Shown in pieces: positions 8,795 through 15,477 of a stretch of 20,066 nucleotides of DNA; positions within the stretch are counted from its first letter, which is position 1, and every line of letters starts with the position of its first letter. This DNA is from Rhodocyclaceae bacterium UBA5602 (GTDB lineage: Bacteria > Pseudomonadota > Gammaproteobacteria > Burkholderiales > Rhodocyclaceae). The notes beneath the pieces were generated by a model that saw only the letters and a program-made list of their open reading frames with translations, searched no databases and had not been told where the DNA came from. Made by a program: the position numbers and the translations under genes. The DNA lies in contig DILC01000023.1 of NCBI GenBank assembly GCA_002424865.1, forward strand, positions 1 through 20,066. The letters are read 5' to 3'.

Positions 8795-8829
8795 CCTCCC
8801 CCGTGCGGGGGAGGCTGGGAGGGGGCGGG
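8795..8829. repeat. REP-like element, copy 1 (hairpin plus G-rich tail)
   Basis: CCTCCCCC and GGGGGAGG form a perfect 8-bp stem around GTGC, followed at 8816-8829 by TGGGAGGGGGCGGG. The identical 14-mer, also preceded by a pyrimidine/purine hairpin, occurs at 14146-14159. Two copies in non-coding gaps suggest a dispersed repeat family of this genome. Confidence 0.5.
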
Positions 8830-8909
8830 CCTTTATGATGCCTTTCGCGTGTTTCATCATCAGCGGGTGACATTTACTTACCATGAGCGTCAGGCTGCGC
8901 TACGCAATA

Positions 8910-9491
8910 TCAGGCCTGCGCTATGCGCAGGCGGCTTTGCGAGGGCACATGACGGGCAAGAAAATCCATTTGGTCGGCCAGGATGCGCCGGTTGCTCAGG
9001 ATCAGGTATTCCGCCTTGTTGGGCACATAGGGCGCGTAAGCGAGGTGCATGTGCGCTTGCTCGGGCGTGCGCCCACCCTTGGTCTGGTTGCAACTGCGGC
9101 AGGCGGTGACGACATTCATCCAGGCATCGCGTCCGCCTTGCGAGACGGGGATGACATGGTCGCGCGTGAGCCGCTGGGCAGGGAATTCCTTGACGCAATA
9201 AGCGCAGATGCTGCGGTCGCGATGGAATAATTCGCGGTTCGATAACGGCGGTGTGGGGTGCAGTGCCCGGCCTGACAGGGCTTTGCCGCGGATGGCGATA
9301 ATGCTGCTGGTTGAGATGCTGGAGCGTGTTCCGGTGATGCGGCACTCGCCGCCGTAAAAGGTGAATTCGGTATCGCCTGCCACCCACGCGACTTGATCGC
9401 GCGCAACATAAATGCACGCATGCTGCCAGGTGACCCAGCGATGCGGTACGCCATGGTGATCTAAAGTGAGAATCAGCGGATGTGAGTTCAT
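8910..9491 (-). CDS. HNH endonuclease family protein
   Basis: A 193-residue HNH protein of the common bacterial type (HNH_5-like). Zinc-binding pairs C96-x2-C99 and C131-x2-C134 flank the core LTRDHVIPVSQGG, with D111-H112 as the catalytic start, N126 in the middle and N135 after the second zinc pair, followed by KGGRTPEQA. The N-terminal 90 residues are a conserved extension with no motif I can name. The cellular role is unknown; proteins of this type are chromosomal and not usually part of restriction systems. It diverges from the TonB-like gene with a 40-nt gap. The last codons form a perfect 8-bp hairpin (8914-8921 with 8925-8932) next to the TGA stop. Confidence 0.88.
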   Translation of the reverse strand: MNSHPLILTLDHHGVPHRWVTWQHACIYVARDQVAWVAGDTEFTFYGGECRITGTRSSISTSSIIAIRGKALSGRALHPTPPLSNRELFHRDRSICAYCVKEFPAQRLTRDHVIPVSQGGRDAWMNVVTACRSCNQTKGGRTPEQAHMHLAYAPYVPNKAEYLILSNRRILADQMDFLARHVPSQSRLRIAQA

Positions 9492-9531
9492 CTCGTAGAA
9501 TCCAGTCGAATGATCAATTTAACAGAGTGCG

Positions 9532-10341
9532 ATGACTTTTAATAGCGCGGAACAACGGGGCTTTGGCAGGCGATCCTTGCGCTTTGCCTTGCTGTGCTCA
9601 ATTCTTGTTCATGGCTTGCTGCTGGCTTGGGGTGTGGCCCAGATGCAGCTACCAGAGAGGGCGTCGGCTGCTGTGCCTAACTTGAATGCGCAATTGCGTG
9701 TGCCTGACGGGGGAAAGCAGTTTTTACCACCAGCTGCCAGTCAGCGTGCGCCATTAAGGGGACCAACAAGGAAACCAACCGTAGCGTCATCGCGTGAGCC
9801 AGTGGAGCGTAGCAAAATACCGAGATCAATTGCGCCCGTTGAGAAAGTGGTGCCTCCTGCCGCAGCAAGCGCGAAACCAGTTGAGCATTTAGCGGATGTG
9901 GCCGCAGTGCAGCTGGCAGCGCCATCCAGTTTGTCCAGTGATGCGCGGGTGGCGACAGCCGGGCTTGCTGTGGATGCGGATGATGCGGTGGCGGGCGCAT
10001 TCGCAGCGGAGCAAAAAATAGTGCCGCCTGCAGCAGGCGTATCAGCCGATGGCTTGCGGCGTTATCGGTTGAATCTTGCCGTGCAGGCACGTAGTTTCAA
10101 GCGCTACCCTGCACAAGCGCGCGCGGCGGGCTGGGTTGGCACGGTGGCGTTGTTCCTGAGCGTGGATAGCGAAGGAAGGGTGATCGTGGCAGTCAATAAA
10201 TCCAGTGGCTACGGCGTACTGGATGAAGCAGGACGCGCCATGATAGAAGCCAGCGCGCAACGCACGCCGGTGCCGGATGTCTTGCGCGGCAAGGCGTTCT
10301 CTTTGGTGATACCTGTGGTATTTGATCTGAACGACGGCTGA
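9532..10341 (+). CDS. TonB-like energy transducer
   Basis: A 269-residue inner-membrane protein that would pass proton-motive energy to outer-membrane receptors. A signal-anchor helix lies at about 16-36 and contains S23-x3-H27, the spacing of the Ser-His pair in the TonB anchor that contacts ExbB/ExbD. A long Pro/Ala/Val-rich periplasmic spacer follows (about 40-175). The C-terminal TonB fold is at about 186-266: RYPAQARAAGWVGTV, then VDSEGRVIVAVNKSSGYGVLDEAG. No exbB, exbD or receptor gene is in the window, so its partners are elsewhere. The spacer has few KP/EP repeats compared with E. coli TonB. It converges with the NUDIX gene, leaving 16 nt and no terminator. Confidence 0.87.
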   Translation: MTFNSAEQRGFGRRSLRFALLCSILVHGLLLAWGVAQMQLPERASAAVPNLNAQLRVPDGGKQFLPPAASQRAPLRGPTRKPTVASSREPVERSKIPRSIAPVEKVVPPAAASAKPVEHLADVAAVQLAAPSSLSSDARVATAGLAVDADDAVAGAFAAEQKIVPPAAGVSADGLRRYRLNLAVQARSFKRYPAQARAAGWVGTVALFLSVDSEGRVIVAVNKSSGYGVLDEAGRAMIEASAQRTPVPDVLRGKAFSLVIPVVFDLNDG

Positions 10342-10357
10342 GGCAAACCGCTGAACC

Positions 10358-10927
10358 TTAGCGTGTACATTGTTGCGGCGAGAGCGGCGGCGAGATGGTT
10401 TCTTCGTGCAGCCGATAGCGGCCAGAGCGGCGATCGGCAAAATAATGGCGCAACGTCAGATGGATGGTGCGAAACGCGATATCGTCCCAAGGAATTTCTT
10501 CTTCGCTGAATAAGCGTAGTTCCAGCGTTTCCACGCCTGCGGCAAAATCCAGATCCAGCAGTTGCGCACGGTAAATGGCATGTATTTGGTCAATATGCGG
10601 TACGCTGATCAGGCTGAATAGATCATCCAAGGCAATGCGTGCGCAGGCTTCTTCAGAGGTTTCGCGGATGGCGGCTTGGGCAACGCTCTCTCCGTTTTCC
10701 ATAAAACCAGCAGGCAAAGTCCATCTGCCATAGCTGGGCTCAATAGCCCGGCGGCATAACAAGATACGGTCGCCCCACTCCGGCAGGCTACCTACCACCA
10801 TGCGGGGGTTGCGGTAGTGAATGGTGTCGCATACCGTGCATACATGCCGCAGGACGGAGTCGCCAGCAGGGATTTTTTGGCTCACCGGCGAGCCGCACGC
10901 GCTACAGAATTTCAGAATGGGATCCAT
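10358..10927 (-). CDS. NUDIX hydrolase with N-terminal zinc ribbon
   Basis: A 189-residue hydrolase of nucleoside-diphosphate derivatives. Cys8, Cys11, Cys30 and Cys33 form a zinc ribbon of the Nudix_N_2 type, followed by HYRNPRMVVG. The Nudix box runs from G74: G-x5-E80-x7-R88-E89-x2-E92-E93; the usual small residues after EE are replaced by A-C-A. The metal-binding glutamates are present, so activity is expected. The substrate cannot be read from the sequence; NADH, ADP-ribose or FAD are typical for relatives. The gene diverges from flhD across a 375-nt gap. Confidence 0.9.
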   Translation of the reverse strand: MDPILKFCSACGSPVSQKIPAGDSVLRHVCTVCDTIHYRNPRMVVGSLPEWGDRILLCRRAIEPSYGRWTLPAGFMENGESVAQAAIRETSEEACARIALDDLFSLISVPHIDQIHAIYRAQLLDLDFAAGVETLELRLFSEEEIPWDDIAFRTIHLTLRHYFADRRSGRYRLHEETISPPLSPQQCTR

Positions 10928-11302
10928 GCGCAGAGTTTAACTTGAGAAAGTGTTATGGGTACGCTTGTGGCTGTTCCAGGTGAAGGGCCCGTTGAGCAGT
11001 TGTGCAGGCTGTTTTTGTCACTGAAACCACTACACGCCAGCTTGGCTTGGATGTGACAAAAGAATGGTTTTTATAGTGATATTCCTCTTGATGCTTCTTG
11101 TGTGATTATGCAAGCACGGTAAATCCAGCTTGGGTTTTCTCAAGGGGCAGGGTTAAAGCTGAAAATTTCAAGCTGAAAACTGTGAAGAACAGCTATTGAA
11201 GCATAAAGTCTTGTCCATTTTACCCAAACAGCCTTTGCTGGTTTTATTGGTTTATTGCTATCGGCAGCAGGATCCAATCCCGACATATTCAAGGAGTCTC
11301 TA
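10928..11302. promoter_or_regulatory. Divergent control region between the NUDIX gene and flhD
   Basis: 375 nt without a gene. It contains a 9-bp perfect inverted repeat TTTTGTCAC (11013-11021) / GTGACAAAA (11053-11061) with a smaller stem (GCCA/TGGC) in its spacer, and a direct repeat AAGCTGAAAA at 11156-11165 and 11170-11179 (14-bp period). I saw no strong sigma-70 promoter; the best for flhD is TTGAAG (11196-11201), 17 bp, TTTACC, which is weak. An activator-dependent flhD promoter would fit. The end carries the strong flhD ribosome site AAGGAG at 11291-11296. Confidence 0.5.
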
Positions 11303-11617
11303 ATGAAATCAAATGCCTACACTGACATAAAAGAAGTCAATCTTGCGTATTTGATGCTGGCGCAGAGCATGGTGCGCGCGGATCGTGAAGCGGCTGTTTT
11401 CCGTTTGGGCGTGAGCGAGGAAATTGTCGATGTGCTCGCGCGCTTAACCCCGGGGCAAGTGCTCAAGATGGCCAGCACCGATATGCTGCTGTGCAGTTTT
11501 CGCTTTAACGACACCTTGTTGCTGGATCTGTTGGCGAACCACGAACGTGACCGTGGCGCGGCTCATGTGCATGCGGCTATCCTGGCGGCAGGCAAGCCAG
11601 TGGCTACCATCGCGTAA
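11303..11617 (+). CDS. flhD: Flagellar transcriptional activator FlhD
   Basis: FlhD pairs with FlhC to form FlhD4C2, which activates class II flagellar promoters. The product is 104 residues (E. coli 116). Conserved features are EVNLAYLMLAQSMVRADREAA, the AVFRLGVSEE segment, Cys64 at the place of the E. coli inter-subunit disulfide cysteine, and FRFND. I chose ATG 11303 because AAGGAG lies 6 nt before it and the protein then starts as in the family; an in-frame start at 11255 would add 16 unrelated residues. flhC follows after 40 nt. The C-terminal tail is shorter than in enterobacteria. Confidence 0.93.
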   Translation: MKSNAYTDIKEVNLAYLMLAQSMVRADREAAVFRLGVSEEIVDVLARLTPGQVLKMASTDMLLCSFRFNDTLLLDLLANHERDRGAAHVHAAILAAGKPVATIA

Positions 11618-11657
11618 CTGGATTATTCCTGCATCGATCGTTGTTAAGGGGGCATGA

Positions 11658-12218
11658 ATGAGAAATAAATCCGTCATCACCGAGGCGAACGAAATTCGCC
11701 TGGCAGTAGACCTGGTGAAGCTGGGTGCGCGCTTGCAACTGCTGGAGGCGGAAACGAATCTCTCGCGTGAGCGTTTGTTGAAGCTCTACAAAGAAGTCAA
11801 GGGCGAGTCCCCCCCCAAGGGTATGTTGCCCTTTTCAACCGACTGGTTCATGACCTGGCAGCCGAATATTCATGCTTCCCTGTTTATGTCGTACTATCGT
11901 TTTTTCAAAACCAATACCCAGCTCAGGGGTTTGGAGCTGATCATCAAATCGTATCGCATGTATGTGGAGCAGATCGAGCGCGGCAGCATGGAAGTGGTGC
12001 TATCGCTCACCCGCGCCTGGACCATGGTGCGGTTTTTTGATGCCAAAATGTTGCAGACGGCGACCTGCCGTGAGTGCGGTGGCGATTTTGTCACACATGC
12101 CTTTGACCCCACGCGCGGTTATGTCTGCGGTTTGTGCCATATGCCGGCCCGTGCAGGGAAAACCCGCCGCGCAGCGGAGCTTGCCTTGGCGGCGACTGAA
12201 GCCGAGGCCGTTGAATAG
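11658..12218 (+). CDS. flhC: Flagellar transcriptional activator FlhC
   Basis: DNA-binding partner of FlhD in the flagellar master regulator. The 186-residue product has the full family pattern: EIRLAVDLVKLGARLQLLEAET, SPPKGMLPFSTDWF, and zinc ligands C137, C140, C157 and C160, the same positions as in E. coli. The ATG at 11658 follows AAGGGGG at 11646-11652 with 5-nt spacing. A run of eight C at 11809-11816 lies in codons 51-53; a one-base slip there would abolish the protein. No other flagellar gene is near. The gene converges on the FAD protein with 79 nt between them. Confidence 0.94.
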   Translation: MRNKSVITEANEIRLAVDLVKLGARLQLLEAETNLSRERLLKLYKEVKGESPPKGMLPFSTDWFMTWQPNIHASLFMSYYRFFKTNTQLRGLELIIKSYRMYVEQIERGSMEVVLSLTRAWTMVRFFDAKMLQTATCRECGGDFVTHAFDPTRGYVCGLCHMPARAGKTRRAAELALAATEAEAVE

Positions 12219-12264
12219 CTTTGAATCGCTTTCCAGGCAGGCTTTTGACCTCCGTTTAGCCTGC

Positions 12265-12293
12265 GCCGTTCCGGTCTGCCCTGAGGGGACGGC
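12265..12293 (+). terminator. Possible terminator after flhC
   Basis: Arms 12265-12272 and 12286-12293 pair over 8 bp with one G-T pair and are followed by TTT only. A second, weaker stem lies just upstream (GCAGGCT 12237-12243 with AGCCTGC 12258-12264). The T tract is poor, so termination here is uncertain. Confidence 0.3.
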
Positions 12294-12297
12294 TTTC

Positions 12298-13923
12298 CTA
12301 GGTCCGCATGATGCTGAGCGCAACTGCCTCGGCAACTTTGATGCCGTCGATGGCGGCAGATAATATCCCGCCAGCATAGCCGGCGCCTTCACCGGCCGGA
12401 AACAGGCCGCGGGTATTCAAGCTCTGGTATTGGTCATTGCGCGTGATGCGTACAGGGGACGAGGTGCGCGTCTCTATGCCCGTCATCAAGGCGTCTTCCA
12501 TGGCAAAGCCGCGAATCTGCTGGCCGAATGCGGGCAGGGCTTCACGTAGCGTCATGGTGACAAAATCCGGCAGGCACAGGGATAAATCAGTGAGGAGGAT
12601 GGCTGGTTTGTAGGAAGGTAAAACCTCCCCCAGTACGGTGGAGGGGCGTTGCGCCAGAAAGTCGCCCACGCGCTGTGCTGGCGCTGCATAGTTGCTGCCT
12701 CCTGTGACATAGGCCAGCGCTTCCCAATGGCGCTGAAACTCAATGCCCGCCAATGGATTGCCAGGATAGTCGTCCGGCGTGATGCCCACGACGATGGCGC
12801 TATTGGCATTGCGCTCGTTACGTGAATACTGGCTCATGCCGTTGGTGACCAGCCGTCCGGGTTCGGAAGCGGCAGCTACCACCGTGCCGCCAGGACACAT
12901 GCAAAAACTGTAGGCGGAGCGGTTATTCTTTGCGTGATGCACCAGCTTGTAATCGGCTGCGCCCAAAATCGGATGACCGGCGTTGGGGCCATAGCGCGCC
13001 TTATCAATCAATGATTGTGGATGCTCAATACGCACACCAATCGAGAAGGGCTTGGCTTCCATGAACACGCCGCGCTCGTGCAGTTTGTAAAACGTGTCGC
13101 GTGCGCTGTGGCCAACGGCGAGTGCGACGTGATCGGCAGCAATCTGTTCGCCCGTGGCAAGGGTGAGGCCGCGAAGCGTACCCTGCTCTATATGAAAATC
13201 AGTGACACGCTGTTGAAAGCGAATTTCTCCCCCCAGGGCTTCGATGCTGGCGCGCATGTTTTCCACCATGGACACTAAGCGAAAGGTGCCGATGTGGGGT
13301 TTGGCGACATACAGGATTTCATCAGGCGCACCGGCTTTGACAAACTCGGTGAGCACTTTCCTGCTGCGATATGCCGGATCGCGAATCTGGCTATAGAGCT
13401 TGCCGTCGGAAAACGTGCCTGCGCCGCCTTCGCCAAATTGCACGTTGGATTCAGGGTTCAATAGGCTTTGCCGCCAGAACTTCCAGGTGTCTTGCGTGCG
13501 TTCCCGCACGGCCTTGCCGCGTTCGAGGATGAGCGGGCGAAAGCCCATTTGCGCGAGCAATAACCCGGCGAATAAACCGCAAGGCCCTGTGCCGATGACT
13601 ACCGGCCGTGGCGCGGAAAGTTTTTCCGGGGCGCGCGCCACAAATTTGTAGTCCATGTCAGGCGTGCGGCTGACGTGGTGGCTGGCGTTGCGCGTCGCCT
13701 GTGCGGATTTAGCGAGACGCTTGAGGACCGCCTCTTCGTCCACGACACTGACATCGACCGTATAGGTGAGAATAACCGCAGACGATTTTCGTGCATCGAC
13801 GCTGCGGCGGAAGATGTGCATGGACAGCAAATCATCGGCAGCAAGCCCTAAGCGCGCCAGGATGGCGGCGCGCAAATCGTCGGGGGCGTGATTCAGCGGG
13901 AGCTTGATTTCAGTGAGGCGCAT
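12298..13923 (-). CDS. FAD-dependent oxidoreductase, COG2509 family
   Basis: A 541-residue flavoprotein of the widespread COG2509 group, whose substrate is unknown. An N-terminal domain of about 100 residues begins MRLTEIKLPL and includes IFRRSVDARK. It precedes the dinucleotide-binding fold, with VVIGTGPCGLFAGLLLAQMG (GxGxxG at 111-116) and E134 at the end of the second strand to hold the FAD ribose. Further conserved blocks are NVQFGEGGAGTFSDGKL, FCMCPGGTVV and, near the C-terminus, GLFPAGEGAGYAGGI, the second FAD contact. It is probably cytoplasmic. No ribosome site is visible; a 10-bp palindrome ATGACGTCAT (13930-13939) lies 6 nt upstream of the start and could be an operator. It stands alone, converging on flhC. 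Confidence 0.9.
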   Translation of the reverse strand: MRLTEIKLPLNHAPDDLRAAILARLGLAADDLLSMHIFRRSVDARKSSAVILTYTVDVSVVDEEAVLKRLAKSAQATRNASHHVSRTPDMDYKFVARAPEKLSAPRPVVIGTGPCGLFAGLLLAQMGFRPLILERGKAVRERTQDTWKFWRQSLLNPESNVQFGEGGAGTFSDGKLYSQIRDPAYRSRKVLTEFVKAGAPDEILYVAKPHIGTFRLVSMVENMRASIEALGGEIRFQQRVTDFHIEQGTLRGLTLATGEQIAADHVALAVGHSARDTFYKLHERGVFMEAKPFSIGVRIEHPQSLIDKARYGPNAGHPILGAADYKLVHHAKNNRSAYSFCMCPGGTVVAAASEPGRLVTNGMSQYSRNERNANSAIVVGITPDDYPGNPLAGIEFQRHWEALAYVTGGSNYAAPAQRVGDFLAQRPSTVLGEVLPSYKPAILLTDLSLCLPDFVTMTLREALPAFGQQIRGFAMEDALMTGIETRTSSPVRITRNDQYQSLNTRGLFPAGEGAGYAGGILSAAIDGIKVAEAVALSIMRT

Positions 13924-14126
13924 GCGTAAATGACGTCATAGCAGATCAATAAGGGTGTGAAGGGCGCTGTTGCTTTGGATGCGGCAAGGTGGCCCAAGGT
14001 GGCCACTACACAGCGCTTTAATGCTGATTAAATAACGCAATGCATCCGTAGCGTCAGGCAGCGTGATTAACGTGAAAGGCTTGGGCAAGTGCGCTGTGCC
14101 ATCAGGCGCAGCGGGCCGGATAGCAG

Positions 14127-14159
14127 CTTCCCCGCGAGGGAAGGATGGGAGGGGGCGGG
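14127..14159. repeat. REP-like element, copy 2
   Basis: CTTCCC (14127-14132) and GGGAAG (14138-14143) form a 6-bp stem, followed by TGGGAGGGGGCGGG at 14146-14159, identical to the tail of the copy at 8816-8829. Same order of parts, hairpin then G-rich tail. Confidence 0.5.
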
Positions 14160-14175
14160 AATTCGCGACGCCTGC

Positions 14176-14226
14176 GCCGGCTTTGCACAGCCAGCCGCCG
14201 CAGCCGGCTGGCTGTGCAAAGCCGGC
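14176..14226. repeat. Perfect 22-bp inverted repeat (long hairpin)
   Basis: Left arm 14176-14197 begins GCCGGCTTTGCACAGC; right arm 14205-14226 ends GCTGTGCAAAGCCGGC. All 22 positions pair, with a 7-nt loop (14198-14204). A second stem, GGGGCGGGCA (14250-14259) with TGCCCGCCCC (14264-14273), follows 23 nt later. Such length without mismatch is not chance; it may be a mobile palindromic element or a strong bidirectional RNA structure. Confidence 0.7.
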
Positions 14227-14331
14227 CGTGGGCAGCAACGCGGATGGGCGGGGCGGGCACATTTGCCCGCCCCTGGCGCAACGAAGTGGATGGATTTCAT
14301 GATTCGGGGCGGCTCATCGGCGCTATGTGCG

Positions 14332-14772
14332 TCAGGGTGTTGCCACGACGCGGCTATCACGCAAGAAGTATTCAGTCTCGCCCAGGCATGTGCCAGGCAA
14401 GCCTTTGTGCTGCTCGTAAGTGACGGCAACGCGTTGCCCCATTTGCGCATTGAGTTTGGCGGCGAGCGCATCATCACGCACGGTAAAGAAGAACTTTTCC
14501 GGCATGGCGCCGGGGATGGAGATCAAGGTGAGCTCGCCTTCCCACGTCTTGCACAACCAGCCTTTGCGGGAAAGTTTTTGCACAAAACCCGTACGCTCGC
14601 CATCCGAATAGGAAATATGCAAGGCTGACCAGATATAAGCCGAAAAAAGAAGCAGGGAAATGAACATGGGCGCAAGCAAAAACTTGAACCAGCCTGAGCG
14701 AAAAAAACCGAAAACACCCGGCCTGGGTGTTTTCGGTTGATCAGGCAGGACGGTATCTCGGGCGTTGGTCAT
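14332..14772 (-). CDS. Conserved hypothetical small membrane protein
   Basis: A 146-residue protein with one transmembrane segment at about 27-52 (WFKFLLAPMFISLLLFSAYIWSA). A soluble part follows, with SYSDGERTGFVQKLSRKGW, CKTWEGEL, IPGAMPEKFFFTVRD and a C-terminal GETEYF. I recognise the pattern from conserved betaproteobacterial proteins of unknown function (sometimes misannotated as an enzyme), but know no activity. The start at 14772 has GAGGGA upstream at good spacing. Oddly, codons 12-24 form a perfect 14-bp hairpin followed by seven T on the coding strand, the shape of a Rho-independent terminator. It lies 105 nt after efp in the same direction, behind three tandem 13-bp repeats. Confidence 0.8.
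   Translation of the reverse strand: MTNARDTVLPDQPKTPRPGVFGFFRSGWFKFLLAPMFISLLLFSAYIWSALHISYSDGERTGFVQKLSRKGWLCKTWEGELTLISIPGAMPEKFFFTVRDDALAAKLNAQMGQRVAVTYEQHKGLPGTCLGETEYFLRDSRVVATP
14701..14738 (-). terminator. Rho-independent terminator shape inside the membrane-protein gene, probably ending the efp transcript
   Basis: Read on the minus strand, AACCGAAAACACCC (14738-14725) pairs perfectly with GGGTGTTTTCGGTT (14719-14706) over 14 bp around a 5-nt loop, and the T run reaches 14701 (seven T). It lies 140 nt beyond the efp stop and inside codons 12-24 of the next gene, so it can act as efp terminator, as an attenuator of that gene, or both. Confidence 0.6.
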
Positions 14773-14797
14773 GAATCCCTCATCTGGCTTGATACAT

Positions 14798-14836
14798 CAT
14801 TTAGTGACTCAGTTTAGTGATCCAGCTTAGTGGTCC
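14798..14836. repeat. Three tandem 13-bp repeats between efp and the membrane-protein gene
   Basis: Units CATTTAGTGACTC (14798-14810), AGTTTAGTGATCC (14811-14823) and AGCTTAGTGGTCC (14824-14836) lie head to tail. Units 2 and 3 match at 11 of 13 positions, units 1 and 2 at 9 of 13; TTAGTG is invariant. They end 25 nt before the membrane-protein start and may be repeated binding sites of a regulator. Confidence 0.5.
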
Positions 14837-14877
14837 AGAAGCCGTGCAACTTGCTTGCACCGCGATACCGCCAGATT

Positions 14878-15435
14878 TTATTTGACGCGGTTACGGTATT
14901 CTGCCGTGCGGGTGTCGATTTCGATCTTGTCGCCAATTTCGACGAACAGCGGCACGGGCAGCTCAAAGCCGGTGGTGATTTTGGCGGGCTTCATGACTTT
15001 TCCGGAGGTATCGCCCTTCACGGCAGGTTCGGTATAGATCACTTCGCGTACGACACTGTTGGGCATTTCAACGGAAATGGCCTTGCCGTCGTAGAACACG
15101 ACTTCGACGGGCATGGCATCTTCAATGTAATTGACGGCATCGCCCATGTTTTCGGCTTCGACTTCATACTGGTTGTAATCCGTGTCCATGAAAACATACA
15201 TAGGGTCAGCGAAATAGGAGTAGGTGCATTCCTTGCGGTCGGGAACGACCTGGTCGAATTTGTCATCGGCTTTATACACGGCTTCGGAGGCTGCGCCAGT
15301 GAGCAGGTTTTTGAATTTGAATTTAACAACAGCGGAGCTGCGGCCGGATTTGTTGTACTCGGCTTTTTGTACGACGAGTGGATCGTTGCCAACCATGACC
15401 ACATTACCAGCGCGGAGTTCTTGAGCGATTTTCAT
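14878..15435 (-). CDS. efp: Elongation factor P
   Basis: EF-P binds the ribosome between the P and E sites and relieves stalling at polyproline. The 185-residue protein is full length: an N-terminal KOW-like domain (MKIAQELRAGNVVMV), an OB domain with YVFMDTDYNQYEV, and a C-terminal OB domain ending with the signature GFELPVPLFVEIGDKIEIDTRTAEY. The tip residue is Arg32 (NKSG-R32-SS), which marks the EarP-dependent rhamnosylated subclass rather than the lysine type. The ATG at 15435 has GGAAG 8 nt before it. It follows earP by 42 nt on the same strand, so enzyme and substrate are probably co-transcribed. Confidence 0.98.
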   Translation of the reverse strand: MKIAQELRAGNVVMVGNDPLVVQKAEYNKSGRSSAVVKFKFKNLLTGAASEAVYKADDKFDQVVPDRKECTYSYFADPMYVFMDTDYNQYEVEAENMGDAVNYIEDAMPVEVVFYDGKAISVEMPNSVVREVIYTEPAVKGDTSGKVMKPAKITTGFELPVPLFVEIGDKIEIDTRTAEYRNRVK

Positions 15436-15477
15436 AAGTTTGCTTCCAGCAAAAAAAGGGCGTGGGAAAATAATCCG

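Larger units (their letters stand above)
8634..8909. other. Intergenic region with three successive hairpins between ygiQ and the HNH gene
   Basis: No gene is seen here. It holds the ygiQ promoter region, then three hairpins in a row: arms at 8737-8746 and 8757-8766 (10 bp with one mismatch), 8771-8775 and 8779-8783 (5 bp, 3-nt loop), and 8795-8802 and 8807-8814 (8 bp, 4-nt loop). After the last comes a G-rich tail. The array resembles intergenic REP/BIME-type structure. It also lies downstream of the HNH gene and could stabilise or end that transcript, though no T tract follows on that strand. Confidence 0.5.
13924..14331. other. Structured intergenic region (hairpins, tandem 10-mer, REP-like copy)
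   Basis: 408 nt with no supported gene; the ORFs that cross it are products of the inverted repeats. From left to right: a palindrome (13930-13939), a 7-bp inverted repeat GCGCTGT/ACAGCGC (13964-13970, 14010-14016) enclosing a perfect tandem 10-mer CAAGGTGGCC (13985-14004), a REP-like element (14127-14159), a perfect 22-bp hairpin (14176-14226) and a GC-rich 10-bp hairpin (14250-14273). The last two could end transcription from the membrane-protein gene (minus strand), but no T tract follows. Confidence 0.55.

Noticed and set aside
11013..11061. Dyad as a Rho-independent terminator
   Set aside because: The T run is before rather than after the stem on both strands, the reverse of a terminator.
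13964..14016. Possible small RNA or CRISPR-like repeat around the tandem CAAGGTGGCC
   Set aside because: Only two adjacent 10-mers without spacers; no promoter or terminator was found for an RNA gene.
14089..14628. Plus-strand frame across the 22-bp hairpin and the membrane-protein gene
   Set aside because: It runs antisense through a conserved gene, and its repeated residues come from the inverted repeat itself.
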